From: Sindora glabra
Lineage: Eukaryota > Streptophyta > Magnoliopsida > Fabales > Fabaceae
NCBI GenBank assembly: GCA_020226215.1
Contig: CM035229.1
Span: 84,151,343-84,215,342 of the forward strand
DNA length: 64,000 nt
Reading direction: 5' to 3'
Made by a program: the position numbers and the translations under genes. Shown in pieces: positions 24,624-35,079 of the stretch. The notes under the pieces are model-generated. The model made no database searches. It saw nothing but the letters and a program-made list of their open reading frames with translations, and was not told the DNA's origin. How positions within the stretch are numbered: the stretch's first letter is position 1; every line of letters starts with the position of its first letter.

Positions 24624-24876
24624 TTAGATGACTCAGAGGAACTGAATTAGTTGCTATTTTTTAGGAGTTTGAATATTTCTTACTTGATAAGTTTATCCTT
24701 GTGAGATTTTTCTGTTAGCAGTTTTTTTAAATATTTTCTGTTGAGATATGTAGCAGATTTTTCTATAAATCAGTTCCTATGATACTCTATAAATATGTTA
24801 CTCTGTTGATCAATAAAATATACCTTTCTGCATTAAGATATTTGCTCTCCTTTGTTATATTTTTCTGATACCAACA
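24618..24876 (+). repeat. 3' LTR of Copia-C, full length 259 bp
   Basis: Begins TGTTGATTAG immediately after the polypurine tract AAGGAGGAG and ends CCAACA. Its first bases contain the polyprotein stop codon (24621-24623). The part from 24739 matches the 5' LTR except at about four positions. Confidence 0.85.
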
Positions 24877-27161
24877 ATGTTGAAGTTAAGGTCACCAATC
24901 ACATTGCCAAAAACACCACTATCCATTGGTGGGTTTGAGTTTATTTTAGCTATATAAGTGCCATTATTTACATGCATACGCGAAAATGAGCATGAATTCT
25001 GAACTCAAACTAGATATTTTGAAGAAGCTACTTAATTTAGTTGGTAAAGTCTTTTTCTGTAATTACATAAATCCCGCCTATAATTTTAGAAGTTTGTCAT
25101 AAAAACTCGTACTACTGTATGTGCATCTCATGCATGGATAAGTCTTTATCATATTTGTTTTTTGCGAGCTGAACTGGAAGAACGATTCAGATATATGATT
25201 GAACAATTAATCTGATAGTTGTTTCACAGGCATGGAATAAGGCAACTGAGAACAGGATGGGCTGATGGTCCGGCATACATCACACAGCGTCCTATAAAAG
25301 GAGGCCATTCCTACACTTTTAAGTTCAAGGTAGTGAACCAAAGAGGCACACTTCTATGGCATGCACACTATTCTTGGCAGCGAGCTTCCGTATATGGCGC
25401 TTTCATCATTTATCCTCGCATGCCTTACCCTTTCTCTGCTCCAATTCATGCTGAAGTCCCCATTATTTTTGGTAATTTTGCTTCCTGTGTTATGTCCTTC
25501 CATTGCTATAGGATTCATAGTTGCGTGCCTTCAGGTTGTATGGTTTTCTATGTCACTGAGTTGACATGTTTCAAAGGGATCAGCTTCTTTTTGTTTAACT
25601 AGTTTTTTGCCCTTTGGTTGTGGGTTTGTGTTTGAAAACAATCAATTTGAGATATTAATAATTGACATAACAATTGACAACAGGTGAATGGTGGAATATG
25701 GATGTGGATGCTGTGGAAGATGAGTTGATGAAGAATGGAGGTGGACCAAATAGTTCTAATGCTTACACTATAAATGGTAATACCCCTACTTTATTTTTAA
25801 TGGGCAAACTACAAGGTGAAAATTTTTCTTTAAGAAAAATGCACATAACATTACATAATAGATGGGATTTGGATATGTTAAATCAATATAGAAGTGCTCG
25901 TTTTAAATTAGAATTTTTCTAGTGTGCATTAAGTGTAATTTGTGAAAGAAAATGAGTGAATATAGAGCATTATTCTTTATGTAATTCCTGTAATTTCACT
26001 CGTAATGAGGTGGATAGTTCTTTTCTTACATCTCTTGCTTTTCCAACAACGTGCAGATACTTGCATTCATCCTGTTGAGCCTGGTAAAACCTACATGCTT
26101 AGAATCATCAATGCAGCAGTAAGTGATGAGCTCTTCTTTGCTGTGTCTAAGCACACACTGACCGTTGTTGAGGTTGATGCCACATACACAAAGCCCTTAC
26201 TACCACAGCAATCATGGCTGCGCCTGGCCAGACTACCAATGTTCTGATCACTGCTAACCAGATTCCTGATTCCTCAGGCTTGTTTGTTATGGCAGCAAGG
26301 CCCTATCGTACTTCTGTCTTTCCCTTCGATAACTCCACCACAGTTGGTTTCCTGAGGTACAAAAACAGAGACACTGAAACCAAGCCTATGTCTTTTCCTA
26401 CTAATCTTGCCAATCACAACCTTCCTGAAATGGAAGATACAAACTTTGCCACGGATTTGTTTAACAAAACCAGAAGCCTTGCATCTCCTCAGTTTCCTTG
26501 TAAGGTACCTAGACCGATTGACAAGCAGGTTATCACAACTATAAGCCTTAACCTTCAGGACTGTCCAGAAAATAAGACTTGCAAGGGAGATTATGGTAAG
26601 CGTTTTTACGCTTCTATGAATAACCAATCCTTTGTGAGGCCTCCCATTTCAATATTAGAATGCTATTATAGAAACCTCGGCACCTATGAATACTCCTTTG
26701 ATTTCCCAGAGAAGCCTCCAAAAGCTTTTAATTATACCGGTGTGGATTCATTAAAAGAAAACATGAATTCCAATTTTGGTACAAAGCTTCTAATACTTCC
26801 TTATGGAACAAATTTGGAGATTGTGCTGCAAAATACGGCTTTCCTTAACGTGGAGAATCATCCGATTCATGTTCATGGTCATAACTTCTTTATTGTTGGC
26901 CGGGGTTTTGGTAACTACGATGTTAAAAAAGACACAGCAAATTATAACCTTGTTGATCCTCCTGAGAGGAATACAGTGGCAGTTCCAAAGGGAGGATGGG
27001 CTGCAATTCGATTGAAAGCAGACAATCCAGGAGTTTGGTTTATACACTGCCATCTTGAGGAGCACACATCATGGGGTCTTGCCATGGCTTTCATTGTGAA
27101 AGATGGTCCAACCCCATCTGAGTGCTTACTTCCTCCGCCAGAAGATTTTCCCTCATGTTGA

Positions 27162-30100
27162 GTTTGGCAAAAGATATATAACTTAGATGTTTGAGAATTT
27201 CTAATCTTGGGGAAATCTTAGTTAAGTCCACGTGAAATAGAATAATTATAATAATTATTATTATTATAAAATCATTAGTTTACAGTATGTTTCAAATTAT
27301 GTCATTGAAAATTTTGTCGTACTTCTTCTGAAAGTTTCAAACCTATTTACTTGCATGCAAACTAATCAACCATTACCATAGATTTTCCATGTCTAGAGTT
27401 ACTAAGACGAAGCAATTGAAGTCATAGAGACATCAGAAGTGTATTGAATCTAGTTGCAGCACGCTACACACATTGCTCTTAGAGCAATGTGACTTGTGTA
27501 ACGTGAAAGATGTTTCCTTCTGATTAAGGAGCCTATACGTTTTCCTTCTGATTAAAGAGCTAATCTTTTCATAAAATCTAATCAGAACAGGACAAATAAA
27601 TAGAAGCCCATTTAAAGATTCTTATTTTCATTTCATTGATAATGATCATGTTGGTTCATGATTAATCCCACTAAACCTGTACAGACCATGATATTAATCT
27701 TTCCAGCATATAATATTCATAATTTCTTCAAAGGAAACCAGACACGTTTTTATAATTCTCAGATAGGGTGAGAATGAAAATAGTAAAAAGGTTTCTTTCT
27801 TTCATTTCATTTGCAGAAAAGAACAAAGATGAATTATGATAGCTTCCCCACATTTGCCCTGGGGGGCGGGGGGAGGAATATAAAATATATGAAAAGAAGG
27901 GAATAGAAGAAAGACAAGCCATGGTAGCCAAGTAGTGCATCTGGAAATGATTAATAGATGCTAAAAGAGCAATTATTGCTAATTTGAAGATAAAGGGTGG
28001 TAATACGGTAATGTAAAAAGAGGATTCTTATCATGTTCTCTGTCTGGGTTGCTTGTTACATTCCTTTTATATATTCTTAGATTTTAGAATACTGCCCTGT
28101 CAACTCAATTTTGGTAGTTGAAAGGGGTTAACATAATAGTTAGTTGGCATCCGTTCGCATAAAAAGTATAATAAATATATTCTTGAAGGACCTTTAATAG
28201 ATGCTTTAAGTAGTTGAGGTTGAGAGAGCCATTCAATTTATTTGAAGGCAGTTGACATCCATTCAAATGAATTGGATTCTCTTTTTTCTTTTTCCTTTGA
28301 TTCCAAAGAAGGGTGGAGGAATTCTCAAATATATAAACTTATGACATAAGGATTTGTCTAGCATTACAGATTTCATTTTATTTCAATAGAAATGATTGCA
28401 ATTAATTTATAAATAAATTTTATTATTTAAAAATTTTATTTAAAATAATAATTTCAATTCTTTTATCTAAAATGTATGGAAAAATATATAGAATTTAATT
28501 GAAAAAATATATTTTGATGATATCATGATAAATACAACATTACAAATGAGGTAAATATTTTATATAGTATGTGTTTTAGGTCAAATAAAATGAATTTTAA
28601 TAAAATTTTTATTAAATTTGATGAATTTCATAATTATATAAATATCATTAAAATAGGAATTAACAATAAAATAAAATTCAATTTTACTTAAAGTCAAACA
28701 CCATTTAGAAAAAAAATATTTTAAAAATGGAATAAAATTTTATTTTTAATTATACCCAATAAGAAAATGCTAAAAGGCTCAGTAATTTGATATGAGTATC
28801 TTAATGGGTGTTAGGAAAAATACTCAGATACCCCTTTTCCAAACACCTTCTAGTACGATTAAACTAACTTTAAGGAACTGTAAAACTTCTCTTCTTACAA
28901 TGGAATGGAGCGGAAAGGAGAAAATATGAGAAGAGGCGTGAACTTATTGATGATGTCTTGAAGGCTTCTATTTATTTTGAAAAATTCCCACTAACTTCAG
29001 AAAGCCAAAAGAGTTGAATATAGCCTTATAATAAGGCATTTTTAGAGTACGGAAGGCACAGTGGGCGTGAGTTGTCTCACGGACTTTTCCCTTCGGTTTT
29101 GTGGTTTCAGTCCAATGCCCCATTAGTCCTTATGCAATGGGTAGCTTCCATCTTTTGTGCCAATTCGATTAGGAAAGAGCTTTCACATCATCACTCCATT
29201 TATTTTGAAAAAAAAATTTCAAAAATATAGTTATAAAATATAAGAATACTAATTAGTAATTAATATATTAAGTATGATAAAAATAATTTCTTTTTTTTAA
29301 AGAATAAATTATTTTCTTCCTCTAATCATAATTTTAAAAATTATTTTTATCACAAAATATAAAAATATATAATACTTTTCGTTCATATAAAAAAATAAAA
29401 TTTTTTACGAAAATTATCTTTCAGAAAAAAAATAAAATCAGGCTAAAGCTTCTATCATGCTTGACGTTACTTGCTGTCTTGGTGGACCTGTTCTCGTATC
29501 AGATGCAATCATTCATACAATTTAACAGTAAAAAAGGAAAAGAAACCGGGGACCAAACTGTTTTAACTAAGGAAAAATGGACAGGAACCAAAGAAATAGA
29601 AGAAACTTTACCTGAATAAAGAAAAACAACATATTTCACAAGTTACAACTTTGCAGCCTCTCGAACCGAAATGCAGTAAAGGGTTTTCCCATGACATGAC
29701 ACGACCACTTGTTTGTAGTGTGACATCGAAGTTTCATAATGAGTAATAGAGTCATGTCTTTTGCTCTGTTGCCATTAAGTCTTCTGTGCAGCTTTAAACT
29801 TGAAAGCGTGCAAGCCCAAGCTCAGAGCTGAAAGCCCTGTTGAAGTGAGAGGCTATTAAAAAAAGAAAAACGTGAATACAATCGGACTTTGCAAGTAACA
29901 CCATAATGCACACAATCTGGCCTTCTAACAATAGTATCCTTTGGCAGTAGAAATCAGCTGGCTGGCATAATTTCATGGTCTTGAAAGATTCTTATTGTCG
30001 CATTTTAAATTTTTTTACAAGATCTAATTTGGTCTGCACAGAAAAGAAAAGGCATGCTTTCATATTAATATACCAGATTATTACATTTTATAAGATTTGA

Positions 30101-31203
30101 TTATCCGAAGGAAACTAAAGTGAAAAGCTAAAAGAAAGCCCCATCAAGGATGGCAAGCTAATTTGCAACAGCTGGCTCTTGTTTTTTGTCACTTTTTGGT
30201 TGGGCAACGATTGGGATAGTGACTACAGAATGTCAAGGACAAAATCCTATCCATAAAAAGAACAAGTTAAGGCATAATGTGGGTGTCTTTGGTCATGACT
30301 GGCTTTTGAGGCTTGGATATAACAGTCAAAACACTTTCTTCTCTTTAAAAAGTTCCATTCATTACCATGATTGTAAGAAAGCAACTTGGTGTACTGTATA
30401 GAACAAGCTTACCGTAGATTTCCATTTTGTCCATAATAACCTTGGAATCTAGAATTATAGATTCACCAATTAATTGTCATTGAATAAAATCTCTGCGATG
30501 ATGTGAAAACACTCTATTCCTCTTATCACAAGATACTGCATTCTGTATTAAATGCCTTGCTGATCATCTATTGTTTATACATTCACAACGTAGCAGGAAA
30601 GATTGTTTCTGGGAAATAGCAAGGAAGATTGATATATTTCAAACAAGTTAAGCACACAAATCTGCAGACAATCGATCAAATTTACTTCTTTAATGAATTA
30701 AACATGATGCTATTTGCTAATCCCCATTCTAACTCAACAGAGGTTATAGCATGCTAAGCTTAGATCCAACCAAGGTTCCATACTGCCAAATTTTTTCGCA
30801 ACCCCACCTACTTTTGTCCTTCAATTTTTCTATTTGTTTAATGCGGAATATATTTAGTTTCTCTCTCAACCTGTGACTTAACTGTGTGTTTAGACTGATA
30901 TATGTTTATTAATTGCTTTCAACTCATTAAATTCTAATGTATGTATCATCTTGTATATTAGTGACAATTTTCCTAAATAGAACCAACATTTACTTATTAA
31001 CTCTGCTTCCGTGTCTCAGATCCACCACACCAACATCAACAGCCTTCCAGGTCCATAGAAGGACTATTCTGTTCCTTTTGTTTTGGTTAGAACTTTGAAT
31101 CAAGTCCATTCATTTAAACATTCTTTCTAAAACAGTCAGCCATTAGTCTCTCGAAGACCACATTCCTTTCTCGTTCCTTTAGCTTTGAATCTCTTTAAAC
31201 ACA
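27162..31203. other. Spacer between the laccase pseudogene and the SPARK gene
   Basis: No gene is supported in this 4 kb. A 23-bp palindrome with 11-bp arms (CACATTGCTCT / AGAGCAATGTG) is at 27469-27491, within a longer imperfect hairpin. It is followed by a short direct repeat, 'tttccttctgattaa', at about 27510 and 27541. A G-rich run near 27857-27876 is on the plus strand. About 28400-28750 and 29210-29420 are AT-rich. ORFs at 29794-29976 and 30186-30401 have no known domain. The last 200 bases should hold the SPARK promoter and 5' UTR, but no clear TATA box was identified. Confidence 0.5.
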
Positions 31204-33151
31204 ATGTCATTTCCTCCAAAATCTCCATTTTTCACAACAATTTTCTCCTTCATTTTCTGCTGCATTCTCTTCCCCTGCTTTCTGGGTCTGCCCAACCCAG
31301 ATGCAGCCACAGTTCAACCAATTTTGACAAATTCATCTCCACCAGCAACAATCCCTGCATTCCCAGAACAATCAGATGTTTCCGGATGCCCTTTGAGCCT
31401 CTCAGATGAGTTATTTCACGGTATAAAGAGCGCATGTGGCACCACCAAAGTTGGTAACGTTCACGGGGAGCTCCACCGGAGTCGGTGCTGCCCAGTGCTG
31501 GCAGCATGGCTGTACTCCGCCTATTCTGCCACCGCTCTCGGCAGGGCAGTCACATCAGCAAATCACACCACATCGTATGATATGCCATTGCTACCGGATG
31601 ATTCAGAAACCTGTGTGAATGACTTGGGAAAGGCTTTGAAAGTGAAAGGAATTGAGCTAATCCAGCCAAATGAGACTTGCGATGCGATATATTGCTATTG
31701 TGGGATAAGGTTGCATCCTTTGAGTTGTCCTGATACATTTTCAGTGACCCAAAACGGAAAGCTTGTTGGGGATCGAAGTGTGAAACGATTAGAGAGGAAT
31801 TGCTTGAGTAGCAGTTCTAATGTCAATGGATTTCCAGGTCTTGGTGGGTGTTCCAAGTGCTTAAAGAGTCTCTACTTGGTGAGTTCTTCTTAATTGATAT
31901 GTGTTTCTCCGATAGTTTGGTTTTAATTTATGTTGCTTGCTTTAGCCTGCTTCGTATATTATGAACATTCAAGTTTTCAATTTCATCTTCTTCATGTTGG
32001 GTAATTGGGAAAGTGATCTTTTTCATTTTGGTTTTATAATATTATTAACTTCATGTTTGAATCGAGCTTCACTTTTGATTATAGATAATAAGCATAGTGG
32101 CTAAATGCAAAAGACAGCCTATACAATTCTCAGGCGGTCGGACCTTAGCAGAGTCTGTCAATTTAATTATTCTTGTTTTGCTTCATCCGTAAATGATGGT
32201 TTTCTGACATAGAAAATGTATAATGCCAGTGGCTGCAGAGTGGTACGAGTGTGTAGCCAATATCGATTATCTATCTGATCCTTCTGTTCCGAATTCTTAT
32301 TCCTCTAACTGCCTGACTGTAGTCAGGTTTCCATTTCCAACTGCTTAAAGTTTCCAGGTTTAGATGACATCTTCATGTTTGGTGTAGCTTTTATTAATTG
32401 AGCATGGTAGCCAGGATTTCTAGCATATAATCCCTTAAATGAAGAGCTATTCTTGATTTTGCCATTTGGGCTTCTGGTTTATGATTTGTATTGTGCAGAT
32501 ATGTTTGTCTCTTCTGCATCTAAAGCCCTTACAAAATAGTTATATTTGGGAATTTCCAAACATTGCTGCCTTTGGTGGTAATGTGGTATTATCCCGATTT
32601 GTTGCTACACTAGGAACATTATGAAATCTTTGAAATTCTCTTTGGATAGCGCTTGGCATTAATTTGCAGCTTTGACTATGTAGCTTTAGGTGGGTGTTCC
32701 ACCAACTAGTAGTAACTTACGAAACAAGATACACCAACCCTCTTTATAATCATAAGCACAACCATTCGTAACTTTGTATGATATTCTAATTTGAAGTATT
32801 GCTTCTACGCAGCTTAACAAGGAGAAAACTTCAAATTCAAGCAAATCCGAAGAGAGGACCACCAAGATTCACAACAAAGATTGTGAGTTGATGGGCTTGA
32901 CATGGCTTCTCTCTAAGAACCGAACAGCTTATATTCATACAGTATCTGGGGTTCTACGTGCTTTGATGTTAAGCACTGATGGCTCTCATCCACAATCCTG
33001 CACTCTAAACAGTGATGGAATGCCATTAGCTGTTGATTCCTCTGAATTATCTGATCCTTCTTCTTCGCACAACCTTCATCCGCCCATCTTCCTTTGCTTC
33101 TTGTTACTTTGTTTGCTACTGCATAAGAATCTTTCTGTATTTTCCTCATAA
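31204..33151 (+). CDS. GPI-anchored SPARK-domain protein (At1g61900-like), two exons
   Basis: Exon 1 is 31204-31878 (225 codons, from ATG MSFPPKSPFFTTIFSF) and exon 2 is 32813-33151, joined by a GT-AG intron of 934 bp in phase 0 (SLYL | LNKEKTSNSSK). The product is 337 residues. Residues 1-30 form a hydrophobic signal peptide. A Cys-rich extracellular SPARK domain follows, with features such as CPLSLSDELFHGIKSACG, HRSRCCPVLAAWLYSAY, CDAIYCYCGIRLHPLSC and GGCSKCLKSLY. Exon 2 continues with NKDCELMGLTWLLSKNRTAY and SHPQSCTLNSDGMPLAVDSS. The C terminus is a Ser-rich stretch then a hydrophobic tail (PPIFLCFLLLCLLLHKN), as expected for GPI attachment at the outer plasma membrane. Plant At1g61900-type proteins are of unknown molecular function. 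No lesion is seen, so the gene looks functional. Confidence 0.9.
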
Positions 33152-33212
33152 CTCTAATATGAGAACAAGAGAACAAAATTCATGTTTGCTATGACGTTGG
33201 GTAGATTTTGAT

Positions 33213-34560
33213 TTTTTTTTTTTTTTGGGAATATGTTCAATCTTTGTCTTGGATTGGATAGAATCCTTTTTTTCTTAAATTGGGAAGGAGAGAATTACAT
33301 GTTAGTCTGGATTATTAGATAGGACTGACACAGCAAGCTTGAATTTTGCACCCTCTTGCTAAAATAAGATATTTTACTGTGCATAACACTTAAAATGTTT
33401 AGTGCTGAAATTAAGTAAAAAATTTTAAATGTTAAATGCATTAAATATTAAGCATTAAATAATTTCTTAATTTAAGCACTAAATTTAATTAATAATTTTA
33501 AAATTTTATCATAAAATGTGTTGAAATTTTGTATAGTTTCAAATCTATTCTTATTTATAATTTTAAAAATTTTATTCTCCTAATTTTCAAATAATGTGAT
33601 ATATATTATACATTATACATCTAATTATTATTAAAAAAACAGAGATAAGATTGAATTTAGTGGTAGCAAATGACTATTTAATTAGACAATTGTTGCTAAA
33701 AATTAATATTTTTTTTAGTTTAATTTCTAGTCTAAATAAATAAAATTTGATTTTGAGTTTGAAATTATTCGATTAAACACGGTAGATTTTGAACATGTTT
33801 TTGGAAGGCATTCAATCTTGCTCTTGGATAGAAAATCCTTTTATTTCAAGCATACAAAGTGAGCAGAAAATTTGTTGGTAACGCGGACAATTCATGGTCA
33901 TGAGATAGGTTGAATATTATTATTTGGACCTCGTATTTTTTGCAGATTTATGTCGATAAATTCACATGAACTCAAGCCCAAGCATGTGCATTAGTGTGGA
34001 CTTGCTTACGAGATTTTTTTTAATTAAGATTTTTGGTAATTCTTGAAGTATTTAAATTTTTTTTAATCCAATCCAATTTTTAATTCAATATTTAATGATA
34101 TATTATAATTTTTCTCAATTTTATTTGACTAATGTATTATATAAAATAAAAAAAGAATTTAATTATCCAATTATAATTTAAAAAATGGATTTTTTTATTC
34201 CAACAAGATTTAATATTTCTTAAAGGTATCTTTCTTTCTTTATATTTAAGATTTGATCTTTAATTTTTGTATATATATATATTGAATAATTTAATTATTT
34301 TTAATAATAAAAAAATTAATAATACAAGTTAGTCGTAAATCTAACAAAATTTGCTCATGCTATTTATGAATTTATGTGAATAAACTCACGTGGACCAATG
34401 CTTACACAAATTAAGTCCATCTACCTATTTTGATTTACATGTCTACTCAAAAGGAGAAAATCGGGCATTAAGTTTGGATAATTAAGTAGGACTGACACTG
34501 TTAACAAGCTTAAAGTTTGCATTGTCACCTGAAATAAGATATTTACTTAGGAGTAGGATT
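33213..34560. repeat. Duplicated 3' flank of the SPARK gene with a later insertion
   Basis: About 190 bp at 33213-33380 ('ttcaatctttgtcttgg' ... 'ggactgacaca' ... 'aataagatatttta') recur as two separated pieces: about 33790-33860 ('attcaatcttgctcttgg') and about 34450-34555 ('ggactgacactg' ... 'aataagatattta'). The second copy is split by about 590 bp of unrelated AT-rich DNA. No gene is seen in 33152-34659 apart from this. Confidence 0.55.
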
Positions 34561-34664
34561 TTATTCTTTTGGTGCCTTATAGATTTTCTTAGCATTTATG
34601 AAACATTGTAATTTTGGCATGGTGCTATTTCAAAGTATGAGATATTTTTTAAAAAATAAGATAA

Positions 34665-34961
34665 TGTTATAAAAATAGTAAACACTTGAGAAATAATTAA
34701 AAAAATATATAAAAGAAATGAAGGAGAATTATAAAGAAGAGAAGAATATTTAATTCAACTGTATTAAAAATGATTTATATAACTCATATTTATGGAAAAA
34801 ATTAATCAAACATTATAAATTTATAACGACGATTTATAAATAGAATTGAAATCTAATAATTGAAGAATATAATGTCTGATTTAATAATTGATTATAATTG
34901 GGAGTATATTGTTTGACTTATAAATATCCACATTTAATAAACTTAATAATTATTCATAACA
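34665..34961 (-). repeat. 3' LTR of Copia-D
   Basis: 297 bp from TGTTATAAAAATAG to CATAACA on the plus strand. The adjacent 34962-34970 (CTTCCCCTT) is the complement of the polypurine tract AAGGGGAAG. The GATAA target duplication precedes it. Confidence 0.88.
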
Positions 34962-35079
34962 CTTCCCCTTAAATGTCCATAAAATACGTAATAGGATACT
35001 GCCTCATAAAAAACCTTGTCAAGAAAAACCCAGTAGGACAAAAAACTATAATGAAGGAAAAAAGAGTACAATATGTGTT

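Larger units (their letters stand above)
20529..24876 (+). mobile_element. Copia-C: Ty1/copia retrotransposon inserted in laccase exon 2
   Basis: A 4,348-bp element bounded by TGTTGAG at 20529 and CCAACA at 24876, with the target duplication ATGTT at 20524-20528 and 24877-24881. The primer site TGGTATCAGAGC (20670-20681) is a perfect Met-tRNA match, and the polypurine tract AAGGAGGAG lies at 24609-24617. One polyprotein frame covers gag to RNase H, broken by one early frameshift and several stops. The LTRs differ in length (138 and 259 bp), but their shared 138 bp differ at only about four positions, making this the youngest LTR insertion here. It lies in the same orientation as the laccase. 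Confidence 0.95.
20211..27161 (+). pseudogene. Laccase (multicopper oxidase) pseudogene interrupted by Copia-C
   Basis: Laccases are secreted copper enzymes that oxidise monolignols and other phenols. The exons inferred are 20211-20321 (signal peptide, MESQCLHYCLTLVTLIILAC then KIFQFN), 20424-20528 plus 24882-24928 (152 coding bases; VEWRKVTRLC to TTIHW), 25230-25471 (HGIRQLRTGWADGPAYIT and WHAHYSW), 25684-25776 (GEWWNMDVDAVEDEL) and 26057-27161. The last holds HPIHVHGHNFF and HCHLEEHTSWGLAMAF, so copper-ligand motifs survive in all four positions. Lesions: TAG at 20487-20489 in VNGE-stop-PGPT; the 4.3-kb Copia-C in exon 2; exon 4 lacks the usual PG-LYNCS end; one base is lost near 26197, where KPF should continue as TTTAIMAAPGQT. 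The usually conserved Cys of ITQCPI is Arg (ITQRPI). Exon 5 runs without the late intron often seen in laccases. It cannot encode a functional enzyme. Confidence 0.93.

Noticed and set aside
24921..24940. Apparent 2-base deletion in the laccase HWHG copper motif at the end of exon 2
   Set aside because: The exon ends at ...CCATTG and a GTGGGT donor follows; exon 3 begins G CAT GGA, so splicing restores HWHG without any deletion.
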